A stretch of DNA of 13,933 nucleotides from Candidatus Cloacimonadota bacterium (GTDB lineage: Bacteria; Cloacimonadota; Cloacimonadia; Cloacimonadales; TCS61): positions 1 through 13,933 of the forward strand of contig DAOUVH010000007.1 of assembly GCA_030667725.1 (NCBI GenBank), in the 5' to 3' direction. Positions 8,087 through 13,933 of this stretch are shown piece by piece. The notes under the pieces are model-generated. The model saw only the letters and a program-made list of their open reading frames with translations. It was not told the origin of the DNA and made no database searches. Position 1 is the first letter of the stretch. Every line of letters begins with the position of its first letter. The translations under genes and the position numbers were made by a program.

Positions 8087-8114
8087 GTAGGGGCGATTCA
8101 CGAATCGCCCCTAC
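8087..8114. terminator. Perfect 13-bp-arm palindrome between convergent genes
   Basis: The arms GTAGGGGCGATTC (8087-8099) and GAATCGCCCCTAC (8102-8114) are perfectly complementary with only two bases between them (effective loop CACG after opening one pair). It lies nine bases after the tldE stop, between convergent operons. The right flank GATAATTTTC gives only a weak T-run. It could end tldE transcription. The sequence style (GTAGGGGCG...CGCCCCTAC) is also that of dispersed palindromic elements found in unrelated bacterial genomes, so it may be a repeat that was co-opted. Confidence 0.6.
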
Positions 8115-8119
8115 GATAA

Positions 8120-8137
8120 TTTTCATTTTAATGAATA
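8120..8137. promoter_or_regulatory. HipB-like operator A (downstream of hipT)
   Basis: The sequence is TTTTC-N8-GAATA with inner arms TTCATT and AATGAA around TT. It is identical over 19 bases to operator D at 9793-9811. The geometry matches the E. coli HipB operator TATCC-N8-GGATA. Its centre lies 61 bp from that of operator B. Confidence 0.6.
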
Positions 8138-8180
8138 TTCAGTAGCTTCAGCAGGAATATTGTTCTCAGATATAACTTAT

Positions 8181-8198
8181 TATTCATTTTAATGAATA
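8181..8198. promoter_or_regulatory. HipB-like operator B (downstream of hipT)
   Basis: This is the most symmetrical of the four sites, TATTCATTTTAATGAATA, with 8-bp perfect arms around TT. It ends 33 bases before the hipT stop codon. A TATAAC hexamer (8171-8176) lies between sites A and B on the + strand and could be a -10 element; the matching -35 is poor. Confidence 0.6.
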
Positions 8199-8231
8199 TT
8201 TTGCTCTTATATTATAATTACTTTGCTGAAA

Positions 8232-9197
8232 TTATTCTATCATTGCTTTCAATCTATCTAGAAAGATCTCCAGGTACTTTTTCCTACCTTCCTGACTCAA
8301 AAATGAGCGTAAGATCAGTTTTTCTACTTTCTCTCTTTGGGCTGGAAATTCTGAGATCATCTTTTTCACTCTATTGGATTTGATCCCATAGAATTCACCC
8401 AATTTCATAAAATCTTCAAATCCGTAAAAAGCATTAATTTTATAATGTTCAGTTTCAAAATCTTTGAACAGATCCAGGGCCATCCTGCTCTCTTCCGGAA
8501 AATGGATATTAGTATTAAGCAGATCATAAGCGGGAGAAAGCACGAAGTCACCATATATGGTTTCGATCAGTGAGAAATTTTTGTGATGCGCATCACCATT
8601 GCCGAACAGGTAGTTGAACAAAACAAGTTTAAATAACTTTTCAATCTCGATCTTGGATGCAACACAATGCTTTTTTATAATTTCTCCCATCTCCTGATAG
8701 CTACTTTCATATTTAAAATTGGGACCATCTGTTTCCGGTGAGATCCCGCCAATTTGGCAGAAATCCTCCTGACGGATCTTGTGTTCATTATACCGGTCAA
8801 ACCGTTTGGTGATATAGGCAAATTCACCATCAGCAAAACTTATCAGGGCATTTTCGGCTGTTAGAATTTTAAAAATCTGCTTTGCGATCTGCATGGTCAG
8901 GTGTTCATTGGCAGGGATGTCATTTTGTAACTGCGGAACCTGACTTTGGGGAACAGGTTTAAGAATATATTCACCCTCGCCGGTCGTGGAGATCAGATCT
9001 TTTCCTGATAATATCAGGGAGATCTTATCCTGCACACCGGAGATTGAGAAATGATCGACATTTTGATAGTGGAAAGTATGAAATTCCGATTTATTTAAGT
9101 TTAGTTTCGGTGAGCTTCCCTGGAACATTTTCCGCAAACAGGCATTACAATACTTCTTGTTTTCTACCAGTTTTAAACACCCTAAACATTCATTCAT
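8232..9197 (-). CDS. hipT: HipT-type serine/threonine kinase toxin of a HipBST module
   Basis: This 321-residue HipA-like kinase lacks the N-terminal subdomain of HipA, which is encoded separately as hipS. HipT of E. coli O127 phosphorylates tryptophanyl-tRNA synthetase; HipA itself acts on GltX. An N-terminal zinc-ribbon-like Cys4 (C4, C7, C17, C20) comes first. Next is the Gly-rich loop SISGVQDKISL (51-61), which carries the Ser-Ile-Ser pair (S51, S53) that is autophosphorylated in HipT. The ATP lysine is probably K80 in EYILK. The catalytic loop is FGNGDAHHKN (198-207, Asp202, Asn207), and the metal Asp225 is in SPAYDLLNT. The ATG overlaps the hipS stop (ATGA) and follows AAGGAG, so it is translationally coupled. 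The target here is not shown by the sequence. Confidence 0.88.
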   Translation of the reverse strand: MNECLGCLKLVENKKYCNACLRKMFQGSSPKLNLNKSEFHTFHYQNVDHFSISGVQDKISLILSGKDLISTTGEGEYILKPVPQSQVPQLQNDIPANEHLTMQIAKQIFKILTAENALISFADGEFAYITKRFDRYNEHKIRQEDFCQIGGISPETDGPNFKYESSYQEMGEIIKKHCVASKIEIEKLFKLVLFNYLFGNGDAHHKNFSLIETIYGDFVLSPAYDLLNTNIHFPEESRMALDLFKDFETEHYKINAFYGFEDFMKLGEFYGIKSNRVKKMISEFPAQREKVEKLILRSFLSQEGRKKYLEIFLDRLKAMIE

Positions 9198-9514
9198 CTT
9201 ATCTCCTTAACGGTCACACACCCAATTGTATCAATATCTGCGGTATTTACAAGACGCTTGAAATAATTGTTTTCATCAATTTTCAATTTGCGGGATTGGA
9301 CTTTTTTAGTATATCCTTCTGTTAACAATCCATGAAAAAATGGAAAGAGCTGCTTAGCATAAAATTCCTTCTGGCTTTTGGGTAATGAGAGGCTGATCGA
9401 TTTAGCTTCAGGATCTGCAAAATATTTTTCATCATACTGAAAATGATATCTGGAATCTGTTTTTTCCAAAATCCCGGCCAACTGCTGCTTGAAATAGACT
9501 CGTGCCTTCATCAT
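9194..9514 (-). CDS. hipS: HipS-type antitoxin (HipA N-terminal subdomain as a separate protein)
   Basis: This 106-residue protein corresponds to the Couple_hipA / HipA N-subdomain-1 family. It has the opening pattern ARVYFKQQLAGILEK, a SLSLP segment (41-45) and LFPFFHGLLTEGY (56-68). In HipBST modules HipS is the main antitoxin and binds the kinase directly, while HipB supports repression. As I recall, in E. coli HipS a Trp in the GLLPEGW-like position enters the HipT active-site cleft; here that place is Tyr68, a conservative but notable change. The start ATG overlaps the hipB stop by one base (TAATG), and a second ATG follows directly, so either could be used. The gene ends inside the hipT start. 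Its order and size match HipBST, not a broken hipA, because both junctions keep intact start and stop signals. Confidence 0.88.
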   Translation of the reverse strand: MMKARVYFKQQLAGILEKTDSRYHFQYDEKYFADPEAKSISLSLPKSQKEFYAKQLFPFFHGLLTEGYTKKVQSRKLKIDENNYFKRLVNTADIDTIGCVTVKEIR

Positions 9515-9720
9515 TATTCACCTTTTACCTTTAGGTCGAGCTTCAATCCTAAAACATCGCAAATTTTTGCCATTACCTGCAGAGTTGGATTCCCCTTACC
9601 CGATTCAATATCGCTGATAGTATGCAAAGCTACTTCAGAAATTTCACTCAGATCTTCCTGATTGATCTTCAAAATCCTGCGCCGTTCCCTGATTATGCTG
9701 CCAAATTCTGATTTAATCAT
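9514..9720 (-). CDS. hipB: HipB-type XRE-family repressor/antitoxin
   Basis: This 68-residue protein is almost entirely a helix-turn-helix domain of the Cro/CI (XRE) type: FGSIIRERR, then NQEDLSEISEVALHTISDIESGKGNP with the recognition helix around ALHTISDIE. It should bind the operators at 9732-9749 and 9793-9810 and repress its own operon. The frame is open to 9786, but three considerations favour the start at 9720 (or the ATG just before it at 9723). AGAGG lies 5 bases before 9720. Operator C would otherwise lie inside the gene. The domain starts directly at MIKSEFG. The stop overlaps hipS by one base. It lacks the C-terminal extension of E. coli HipB (88 residues), the part that lies in the HipA cleft there, which is typical where HipS takes over toxin binding. 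Confidence 0.88.
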   Translation of the reverse strand: MIKSEFGSIIRERRRILKINQEDLSEISEVALHTISDIESGKGNPTLQVMAKICDVLGLKLDLKVKGE

Positions 9721-9731
9721 CATTACCTCTA

Positions 9732-9749
9732 TTTTCATTAAAATGAATA
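9732..9749. promoter_or_regulatory. HipB-like operator C (between promoter and hipB start)
   Basis: The sequence is TTTTC-N8-GAATA with arms TTCATT and AATGAA around AA, so its inner 14 bases are the reverse complement of those in the other three sites. It lies 11 bases upstream of the hipB ATG, just after the -10 element, where bound repressor would block initiation. Confidence 0.7.
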
Positions 9750-9758
9750 TCTTAGTAC

Positions 9759-9786
9759 ATAATATTTTATTACATAATAAATGCAA
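9759..9786 (-). promoter_or_regulatory. Predicted hipBST promoter
   Basis: On the - strand, TTGCAT (-35, 9786-9781) and TATTAT (-10, 9764-9759) are separated by 16 bases, near sigma-70 consensus. The predicted start falls near 9752. Operator D lies just upstream of the -35 and operator C just downstream of the -10, so the promoter is bracketed by repressor sites. Confidence 0.6.
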
Positions 9787-9792
9787 GCTCTT

Positions 9793-9810
9793 TTTTCATT
9801 TTAATGAATA
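9793..9810. promoter_or_regulatory. HipB-like operator D (upstream of the promoter)
   Basis: The sequence is TTTTCATTTTAATGAATA, identical to operator A. Its centre is 61 bp from that of operator C, the same distance as between A and B. It lies 6 bases upstream of the -35 hexamer of the hipB promoter. Confidence 0.7.
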
Positions 9811-9870
9811 TATAGTTATCCTTCAAAAGGGATGGATTATAAAAATACTGGATTTGCAGGAAAGATCGAT

Positions 9871-11226
9871 TTAGAAGCGTAACGTAAAATTAGTCTCCAC
9901 ATTTGGTTCGGATTGCGCTGTGAGAGTACCTCCGTGCATTCTCATGATCTGCTTTGATAAACTAAGTCCTATGCCTGAACCATCCGGTTTTGTTGTAAAG
10001 AAGGGTACGAAAATTTTGTCGATAACCTCTTCCAAAATTCCCGGTCCGTTATCAATAACCTGCACAGCGATCCTGCCGCGTTTATCCAGGAAAGCTCTCA
10101 TTATAATTTTGGCATTTTCAACATCAGAAAGTGCATGTATGGCATTCTTCACCAAATTTATCAGAACTTGTTCGATCAATTCTTCATCGGCTGTCAATTC
10201 CAAACTGGATGATGAAATATCGATCACGCATTCAATGCCTTTCAACTTGAGATCTTTTTCCATCAACAGATGAACATTGTTAAATACATCTTTCACGGGG
10301 ATGATATTGAATTTTGGTTTCGGTATCTTGGTCAGATTACGATAGGATTCTACAAAATGGATCAAACCTGTACTTCTTTTGGTAATTGTTCGCAGAGAAT
10401 TCCTGATATCGCCCACTGTTTCATCATCGATCATCTGAGGTTTGTTATCTGTTATATCAATATCTTTTAACAGTTCATTTATTGTGGAAGATAGTGATGC
10501 TATAGGTGTAATAGAGTTCATGATCTCATGCGTGAGTACCTGGATAAGTTTTTGCCAGGCTGCCATCTCCTGTTCTTCCAATTCAGATTGAATGTTTTGG
10601 ATGGAAACCAAAATAATACTTTGCATCCTTATCTTGAATTCGGTAGCATAGATCGCCAATTGCATCATCATATCGTTATCGATGACCTGAACCAGAATTC
10701 GATCACCGGATTTCATCTTTATCAGCTTTTCCACCAGTTCTGAACTGTAACTTCCCAACTCTCTAATATTTTTCAGTTTACTGATCTGAAAAAGTTTTTT
10801 AGCACTGTTGTTGATCATCTCTACAGAGCCATCTTTTTGAAAAGCGATGAGACTAATGCCAATATGCTGAATTACATTCTGTAAATAGTGATAGTGTTCT
10901 TCTTTTTCTGATCGGATCTTCTGGAAATCTGATATCACATCATTGAATGCTTCTTTCATCTCATCGTAAGCAGTTCCCAAACCTTCCAGTTTAAAACTAC
11001 GTGAAAAATCGGCATAGCGAATTGATTCCAGAAAGCTAGTTAGATACATATTCGTTTTCTGGACATATCTGATCAGATCAATGATCTGGAAAATCATCAA
11101 AACTCCCAGCAGTATCGGTGTTACATTGAAACCAAATCTGTAAATTGAAATGAACACAGCCAGTATCATTACAATGATCAGAATTACACGAACAACTATA
11201 TTAATTTTAAAATTTTTATAAACCAT
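9871..11226 (-). CDS. Membrane sensor histidine kinase (NtrY/NtrB-like)
   Basis: This 451-residue protein begins with two close membrane helices (about 9-29 and 34-54) joined by a very short loop, so it has almost no periplasmic sensor. It probably reads signals in the membrane or cytoplasm. A linker follows (60-110, HAMP-like position), then a PAS-like domain (about 112-215). The H box is LTHEIMNSITP with His233. The ATPase domain has the N box INLVKNAIHAL (356-366), G1 DNGPG (392-396), F box FVPFF (406-410) and G2 GSGIGLSLS (416-424). The gene starts inside the end of the regulator gene (11-base overlap), so the two are co-expressed cognate partners. No clear terminator is seen after its stop, so transcription could continue into hipBST, which lies in the same direction. 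Confidence 0.93.
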   Translation of the reverse strand: MVYKNFKINIVVRVILIIVMILAVFISIYRFGFNVTPILLGVLMIFQIIDLIRYVQKTNMYLTSFLESIRYADFSRSFKLEGLGTAYDEMKEAFNDVISDFQKIRSEKEEHYHYLQNVIQHIGISLIAFQKDGSVEMINNSAKKLFQISKLKNIRELGSYSSELVEKLIKMKSGDRILVQVIDNDMMMQLAIYATEFKIRMQSIILVSIQNIQSELEEQEMAAWQKLIQVLTHEIMNSITPIASLSSTINELLKDIDITDNKPQMIDDETVGDIRNSLRTITKRSTGLIHFVESYRNLTKIPKPKFNIIPVKDVFNNVHLLMEKDLKLKGIECVIDISSSSLELTADEELIEQVLINLVKNAIHALSDVENAKIIMRAFLDKRGRIAVQVIDNGPGILEEVIDKIFVPFFTTKPDGSGIGLSLSKQIMRMHGGTLTAQSEPNVETNFTLRF

Positions 11227-12589
11227 ATTTTTCCAATCTCCTATATAAAGAAGCCCTGGTTAATCCTAGTTCTTTAGCAGCCTGACTGATATTGCCGTTA
11301 CTTTTTTGTATTGCTCGTTGAATAACATCACGTTCCATATCTTCAATATTATAGGTGCTTAACGTTCCTTCATCTCCGTTGCCTTGCTGTGTCTTCAGCA
11401 TGAAATCACTCGGTTGCAAAATTTTAGATTCACTCAGTATGACAGCTCTCTCTACAGCATGCTGCAATTCCCGCACATTTCCCGGCCAGCTGTACTGACG
11501 AAGTTTTTTTATTGCTGTGGAACTAATACCTTTAATATTTTTTTTATATTTATGGGCAAATTGCTGCAAAAAATGTTCGACTAATAAGGGAATGTCATCG
11601 TCTCTATCGCTTAGTAGCGGCAGGGTGATCTCAACTGTGTTTATACGGTAGAGTAGGTCCTGACGGAAATTTCCTTCTTTAGCCATTTGGTAGATCGGCA
11701 TATTGGTTGCACAGATCAAACGAACATCGATAGGTATTGGTTTGTTTGAACCAACACGAATTACTTCTCTTTTCTCGAGTGCAGTCAATAATTTCGATTG
11801 CAAGGGAAGTGAGAGATTTCCGATCTCATCAAGAAAGAGAGTTCCTCCCGAGGCAACTTCAAGTCTTCCCGGTTTATCTCTTTTAGCATCTGTGAATGAG
11901 CCTTTCGTATGACCAAAGAGTTCACTCTCAAATAATGTTTCACTGATCGCTCCCAGATCGACACTTAAAAACACATCGTTCCTGCGAGCTGAATTCCGAT
12001 GTAGAGCTCTGGCAACAAGTTCTTTTCCTGTTCCATTTTCTCCTAATATTAATATGCTGGCGTCGGTGGAAGCTACTTTCTGAATAATGTTATATACTTT
12101 ATACATTTCCGCCGAATCACCAATAAAATCGTGAAACGGCTGATCCAGCTTCTTGCATAATTCATTTCTGGTGAGTCTTAATTTATTAGCTTCGACCAAA
12201 GAGCCACGCAACTTAAGAGCAGAAGATATCGTAGCCAATAATTTTGCATTCTGCCAGGGTTTCAATACAAAGTCCACAGCTCCGGCCTTGATAGCTTTTA
12301 CAGCTCGTTCAACATCTCCATAAGCCGTAATAAAGATCACAACAGCTGAAGGGTCGATCTCAAGAATTTTCTTAAGCCAGTAAAAACCTTCCTGACCTCC
12401 GATCATATCTCTTGTGAAGTTCATGTCCAGCAGGATCACATCAAAATTTTCACTATCCATTAATCCAGGAATCCTATCCGGATTTATTTCAGTATGGATT
12501 GTCTCTACGTGATTCTTTAAAAGTAGTTTTAAACTGAATAGAATATCTTCATTATCATCAATCGCCAGGATCTTACCAAATTTTTCCAT
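11216..12589 (-). CDS. Sigma-54-dependent NtrC-family response regulator
   Basis: This 457-residue protein has the full three-domain layout. The receiver (1 to about 125) has Asp11-Asp12, phosphoacceptor Asp55, Thr88 and Lys110. The sigma-54 AAA+ domain (about 155-385) has Walker A GENGTGKE (183-190), Walker B GGTLFLDEIG (248-257) and the R-finger region NFRQDLLYR (307-315). The C-terminal Fis-type helix-turn-helix is NISQAAKELGLTRASLYRRLEKYGL-like at 433-457. The sigma-54-contacting loop reads GSFTDA (230-235) instead of GAFTGA; Gly to Asp at position five is a variant also known in FCB-group regulators. Phosphorylated by the kinase encoded directly downstream, it would activate sigma-54 promoters. 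The best target in view is the divergent promoter at 12769-12785. The ribosome-binding site is GGGAG, 8 bases before the ATG. Confidence 0.95.
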   Translation of the reverse strand: MEKFGKILAIDDNEDILFSLKLLLKNHVETIHTEINPDRIPGLMDSENFDVILLDMNFTRDMIGGQEGFYWLKKILEIDPSAVVIFITAYGDVERAVKAIKAGAVDFVLKPWQNAKLLATISSALKLRGSLVEANKLRLTRNELCKKLDQPFHDFIGDSAEMYKVYNIIQKVASTDASILILGENGTGKELVARALHRNSARRNDVFLSVDLGAISETLFESELFGHTKGSFTDAKRDKPGRLEVASGGTLFLDEIGNLSLPLQSKLLTALEKREVIRVGSNKPIPIDVRLICATNMPIYQMAKEGNFRQDLLYRINTVEITLPLLSDRDDDIPLLVEHFLQQFAHKYKKNIKGISSTAIKKLRQYSWPGNVRELQHAVERAVILSESKILQPSDFMLKTQQGNGDEGTLSTYNIEDMERDVIQRAIQKSNGNISQAAKELGLTRASLYRRLEKYGL

Positions 12590-12639
12590 TTAACAAACTC
12601 CCAAAACCTAATTTTCTCACATTTTTTCAAAACCACTGC

Positions 12640-12669
12640 ATACTAATTTTTTCAAACCAAAACAGTCAA
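12640..12669 (-). promoter_or_regulatory. Predicted sigma-70 promoter of the regulator-kinase operon
   Basis: On the - strand TTGACT (12669-12664) and TAGTAT (12645-12640) are 18 bases apart, a moderate match to consensus. It lies 50 bases before the regulator start, and the UAS-like palindromes are directly upstream of its -35, which would allow autoregulation. Confidence 0.4.
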
Positions 12670-12678
12670 CAAAAAAAC

Positions 12679-12694
12679 TGTCCGCCACCGTACA
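12679..12694. promoter_or_regulatory. Candidate enhancer (UAS) site 1
   Basis: TGTCCG-CCAC-CGTACA is an imperfect palindrome with 5 of 6 positions symmetrical. It lies about 110 bp upstream of the predicted sigma-54 start site, a normal distance for an NtrC-type activator. Confidence 0.55.
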
Positions 12695-12700
12695 AGCGGC

Positions 12701-12716
12701 AGTACGTTTCCGAACA
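12701..12716. promoter_or_regulatory. Candidate enhancer (UAS) site 2
   Basis: AGTACG-TTTC-CGAACA shares the tGTnCG-N4-CGnACA pattern with site 1 (4 of 6 arm positions symmetrical). The centres of the two sites are 22 bp apart, two helical turns, so two regulator dimers would sit on the same DNA face. Confidence 0.5.
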
Positions 12717-12768
12717 TATTATAGTAATATCTTTTACCTATTTCTTTGTATATCGGGCATTTACGTGT

Positions 12769-12785
12769 TTGGCACATAATTTGCT
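12769..12785 (+). promoter_or_regulatory. Sigma-54 (-24/-12) promoter for the membrane fusion protein operon
   Basis: TTGGCAC-ATAAT-TTGCT matches the consensus TGGCACG-N4-TTGCW at all key positions, with GG (12771-12772) and GC (12783-12784) exactly ten bases apart. The predicted transcript start near 12796 leaves a short leader before the ATG at 12819. A sigma-54 activator gene lies divergently next to it, which makes the assignment strong. Confidence 0.85.
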
Positions 12786-12818
12786 TTATTTCGATATGAA
12801 AGTAAAAGGAGTTTGAGA

Positions 12819-13933
12819 ATGGACAGAGCAATTGAAAAGAAAAATTGGACGCCGAAAAAAATACTATGGGTTTCAGTGGGTGGAATTTTTGCCATCATTA
12901 TACTTTATAATCTAATCTTCGGAGATCATACTTCCAAGTTTAATGTACAAAAAGAGCGGATATCCATTGAGGAAGTGCAAAACGATTATTTTCAAGACTA
13001 CATAACTCAAACCGGGACAGTTCAACCAATAAGTACAATCTACCTCGATGCCATAGAAGGTGGCAGAGTGGAAGAATTATTAATAGAAGAAGGAACAATG
13101 GTTGAGGAGAATGATGTAATATTGATCTTGAGCAATACAAATCTACACCTAGATGTCATGAATCGTGAAGCCAATCTTGCTGAACAGATGAATAATCTGC
13201 GTAACACACGTCTTTCTATGGAACAAAACAAACTTAGTTTAAAAAGACAGTTGCTTGATCTTGATTATCAGCTTAGCATACAAAAAAGAGATTATGAGAA
13301 TAGTATTAATCTATTTGAACAAAATTATATATCTAATAAAGAATTTGAAGAGATAGAAGAAAGATACGTCTATTTATCAAAAACCCGTGAATTGGTTATT
13401 GAAAATCAGGAAGCAGATTCGCTTTTCCGTGAAATTCAAGTTGCCCAATTGGAAAATTCAGTAGATCAAATGCAGATGAATCTGGAATTCGTCAGACAAA
13501 AATTGGGAAATCTGAAAGTTAAAGCACCTGTGAGAGGTCTGTTGGTTTCTGTTAATGCAGAAATTGGTGAAGCTATTGGAAGAGGACAGCGTTTAGGACA
13601 AATTCATGTTCTCGATGAATTCAAGATAAGATTGGAAATCGATGAACATTATATTTCTCGTGTGAATTCCAATCTGGTTGGTGAATTCGATTTTACCGGA
13701 ACCTCCTATGGATTAAGAATTAAAAAGATCTATCCTGAAGTTCGAAATGGTCGATTTGGAGTTGATCTAGTCTTTATAGATGTTGTACCAGATCAAATTC
13801 GAACCGGACAAACTTTCCGCGTGAAACTGGAATTAGGTGAATCTCAAATGGCATTACTTGTACCACGTGGAGCATTTTATCAAAGTACAGGCGGACAATA
13901 TATATTTGTAGTTGATCCAACCGGCAAATTTGC
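12819..13933 (+). CDS. HlyD/MacA-like membrane fusion protein of an efflux system (3' truncated by window edge)
   Basis: The frame is open to the window edge (371 complete residues), so the end is missing. A single N-terminal membrane anchor (about 14-34) is followed by the first half of a lipoyl-like domain (YLDAIEGGRVEELLIEEGTMVEENDVIL, 75-102). A long alpha-helical coiled-coil hairpin (about 108-228) is next, then the second lipoyl half (VKAPVRGLLVSVNAEIGEAI, 234-253) and the beta-barrel domain (about 265-340). Such proteins bridge an inner-membrane transporter and an outer-membrane channel. The coiled-coil and anchored form fits MacA-like partners of ABC transporters, but an RND partner is not excluded because the next gene is out of view. 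AAAGGAG lies 7 bases before the ATG. Expression should depend on the sigma-54 promoter and the divergent regulator. Confidence 0.92.
   Translation, partial: MDRAIEKKNWTPKKILWVSVGGIFAIIILYNLIFGDHTSKFNVQKERISIEEVQNDYFQDYITQTGTVQPISTIYLDAIEGGRVEELLIEEGTMVEENDVILILSNTNLHLDVMNREANLAEQMNNLRNTRLSMEQNKLSLKRQLLDLDYQLSIQKRDYENSINLFEQNYISNKEFEEIEERYVYLSKTRELVIENQEADSLFREIQVAQLENSVDQMQMNLEFVRQKLGNLKVKAPVRGLLVSVNAEIGEAIGRGQRLGQIHVLDEFKIRLEIDEHYISRVNSNLVGEFDFTGTSYGLRIKKIYPEVRNGRFGVDLVFIDVVPDQIRTGQTFRVKLELGESQMALLVPRGAFYQSTGGQYIFVVDPTGKF

Noticed and set aside
8192..8383. 63-codon + strand frame starting inside operator B
   Set aside because: It lies almost wholly antisense to the conserved 3' part of hipT, and its start is within the palindrome with no ribosome-binding site.
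8232..9514. hipA broken by a frameshift into two pieces
   Set aside because: The pieces have their own ribosome-binding sites, a clean ATGA overlap and the exact division known for HipS and HipT.
12940..13231. Two - strand frames opposite the membrane fusion protein gene
   Set aside because: They are shadows of a well-supported coding frame with clear domain structure on the + strand.

Overview
The window is moderately A+T-rich bacterial DNA with short intergenic gaps. One secreted protein ends in a type IX secretion (T9SS) type A sorting domain (signature NYPNPFN, ending KKMILMK), and a degraded copy of such a tail lies just downstream. Together with the NtrC-type regulators and a DUF4143 ATPase, this points to the FCB superphylum outside classical Bacteroidia; a Cloacimonadota-like organism fits best. 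That placement is inference from protein style, not from a marker gene.

Left part (1-5108, + strand): the 3' end of a P2-type cation-transporting ATPase overlaps by 14 bases a gene for an exported class-II glutamine amidotransferase (Ntn hydrolase) with PKD and T9SS sorting domains. A decayed T9SS-tail remnant follows. Next come an 8-bp hairpin and a 32-bp tandem repeat leading into a DUF4143 AAA-type ATPase gene, then tag (3-methyladenine DNA glycosylase I).

Middle part (5109-8231): three tandem 33-bp repeats precede a tldD-tldE operon (metalloprotease pair, ATGA overlap). It ends in a perfect 13-bp-arm palindrome and a pair of operator-like palindromes.

HipBST island (8118-9811, - strand): a compact tripartite toxin-antitoxin operon, hipB-hipS-hipT, has overlapping start and stop codons. 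It is bracketed by four near-identical 18-bp palindromes of the form TWTTC-N8-GAATA. These lie as two pairs, one pair at each end of the island, and both pairs have exactly 61 bp between site centres. The hipB-side pair flanks a recognisable promoter.

Right part (9871-13933): a membrane histidine kinase and a sigma-54-dependent NtrC-family response regulator form an operon on the - strand (11-base overlap). Divergent from it is a HlyD/MacA-like membrane fusion protein gene that runs off the window. The 229-base divergent gap holds a near-perfect -24/-12 sigma-54 promoter (TGGCAC-N5-TTGCT) for the fusion protein. Upstream of it are two imperfect palindromes, consensus tGTnCG-N4-CGnACA, with centres 22 bp apart, which look like binding sites for the adjacent regulator. 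The region therefore reads as a self-contained circuit: sensor kinase, sigma-54 activator, enhancer sites, and an exporter operon.
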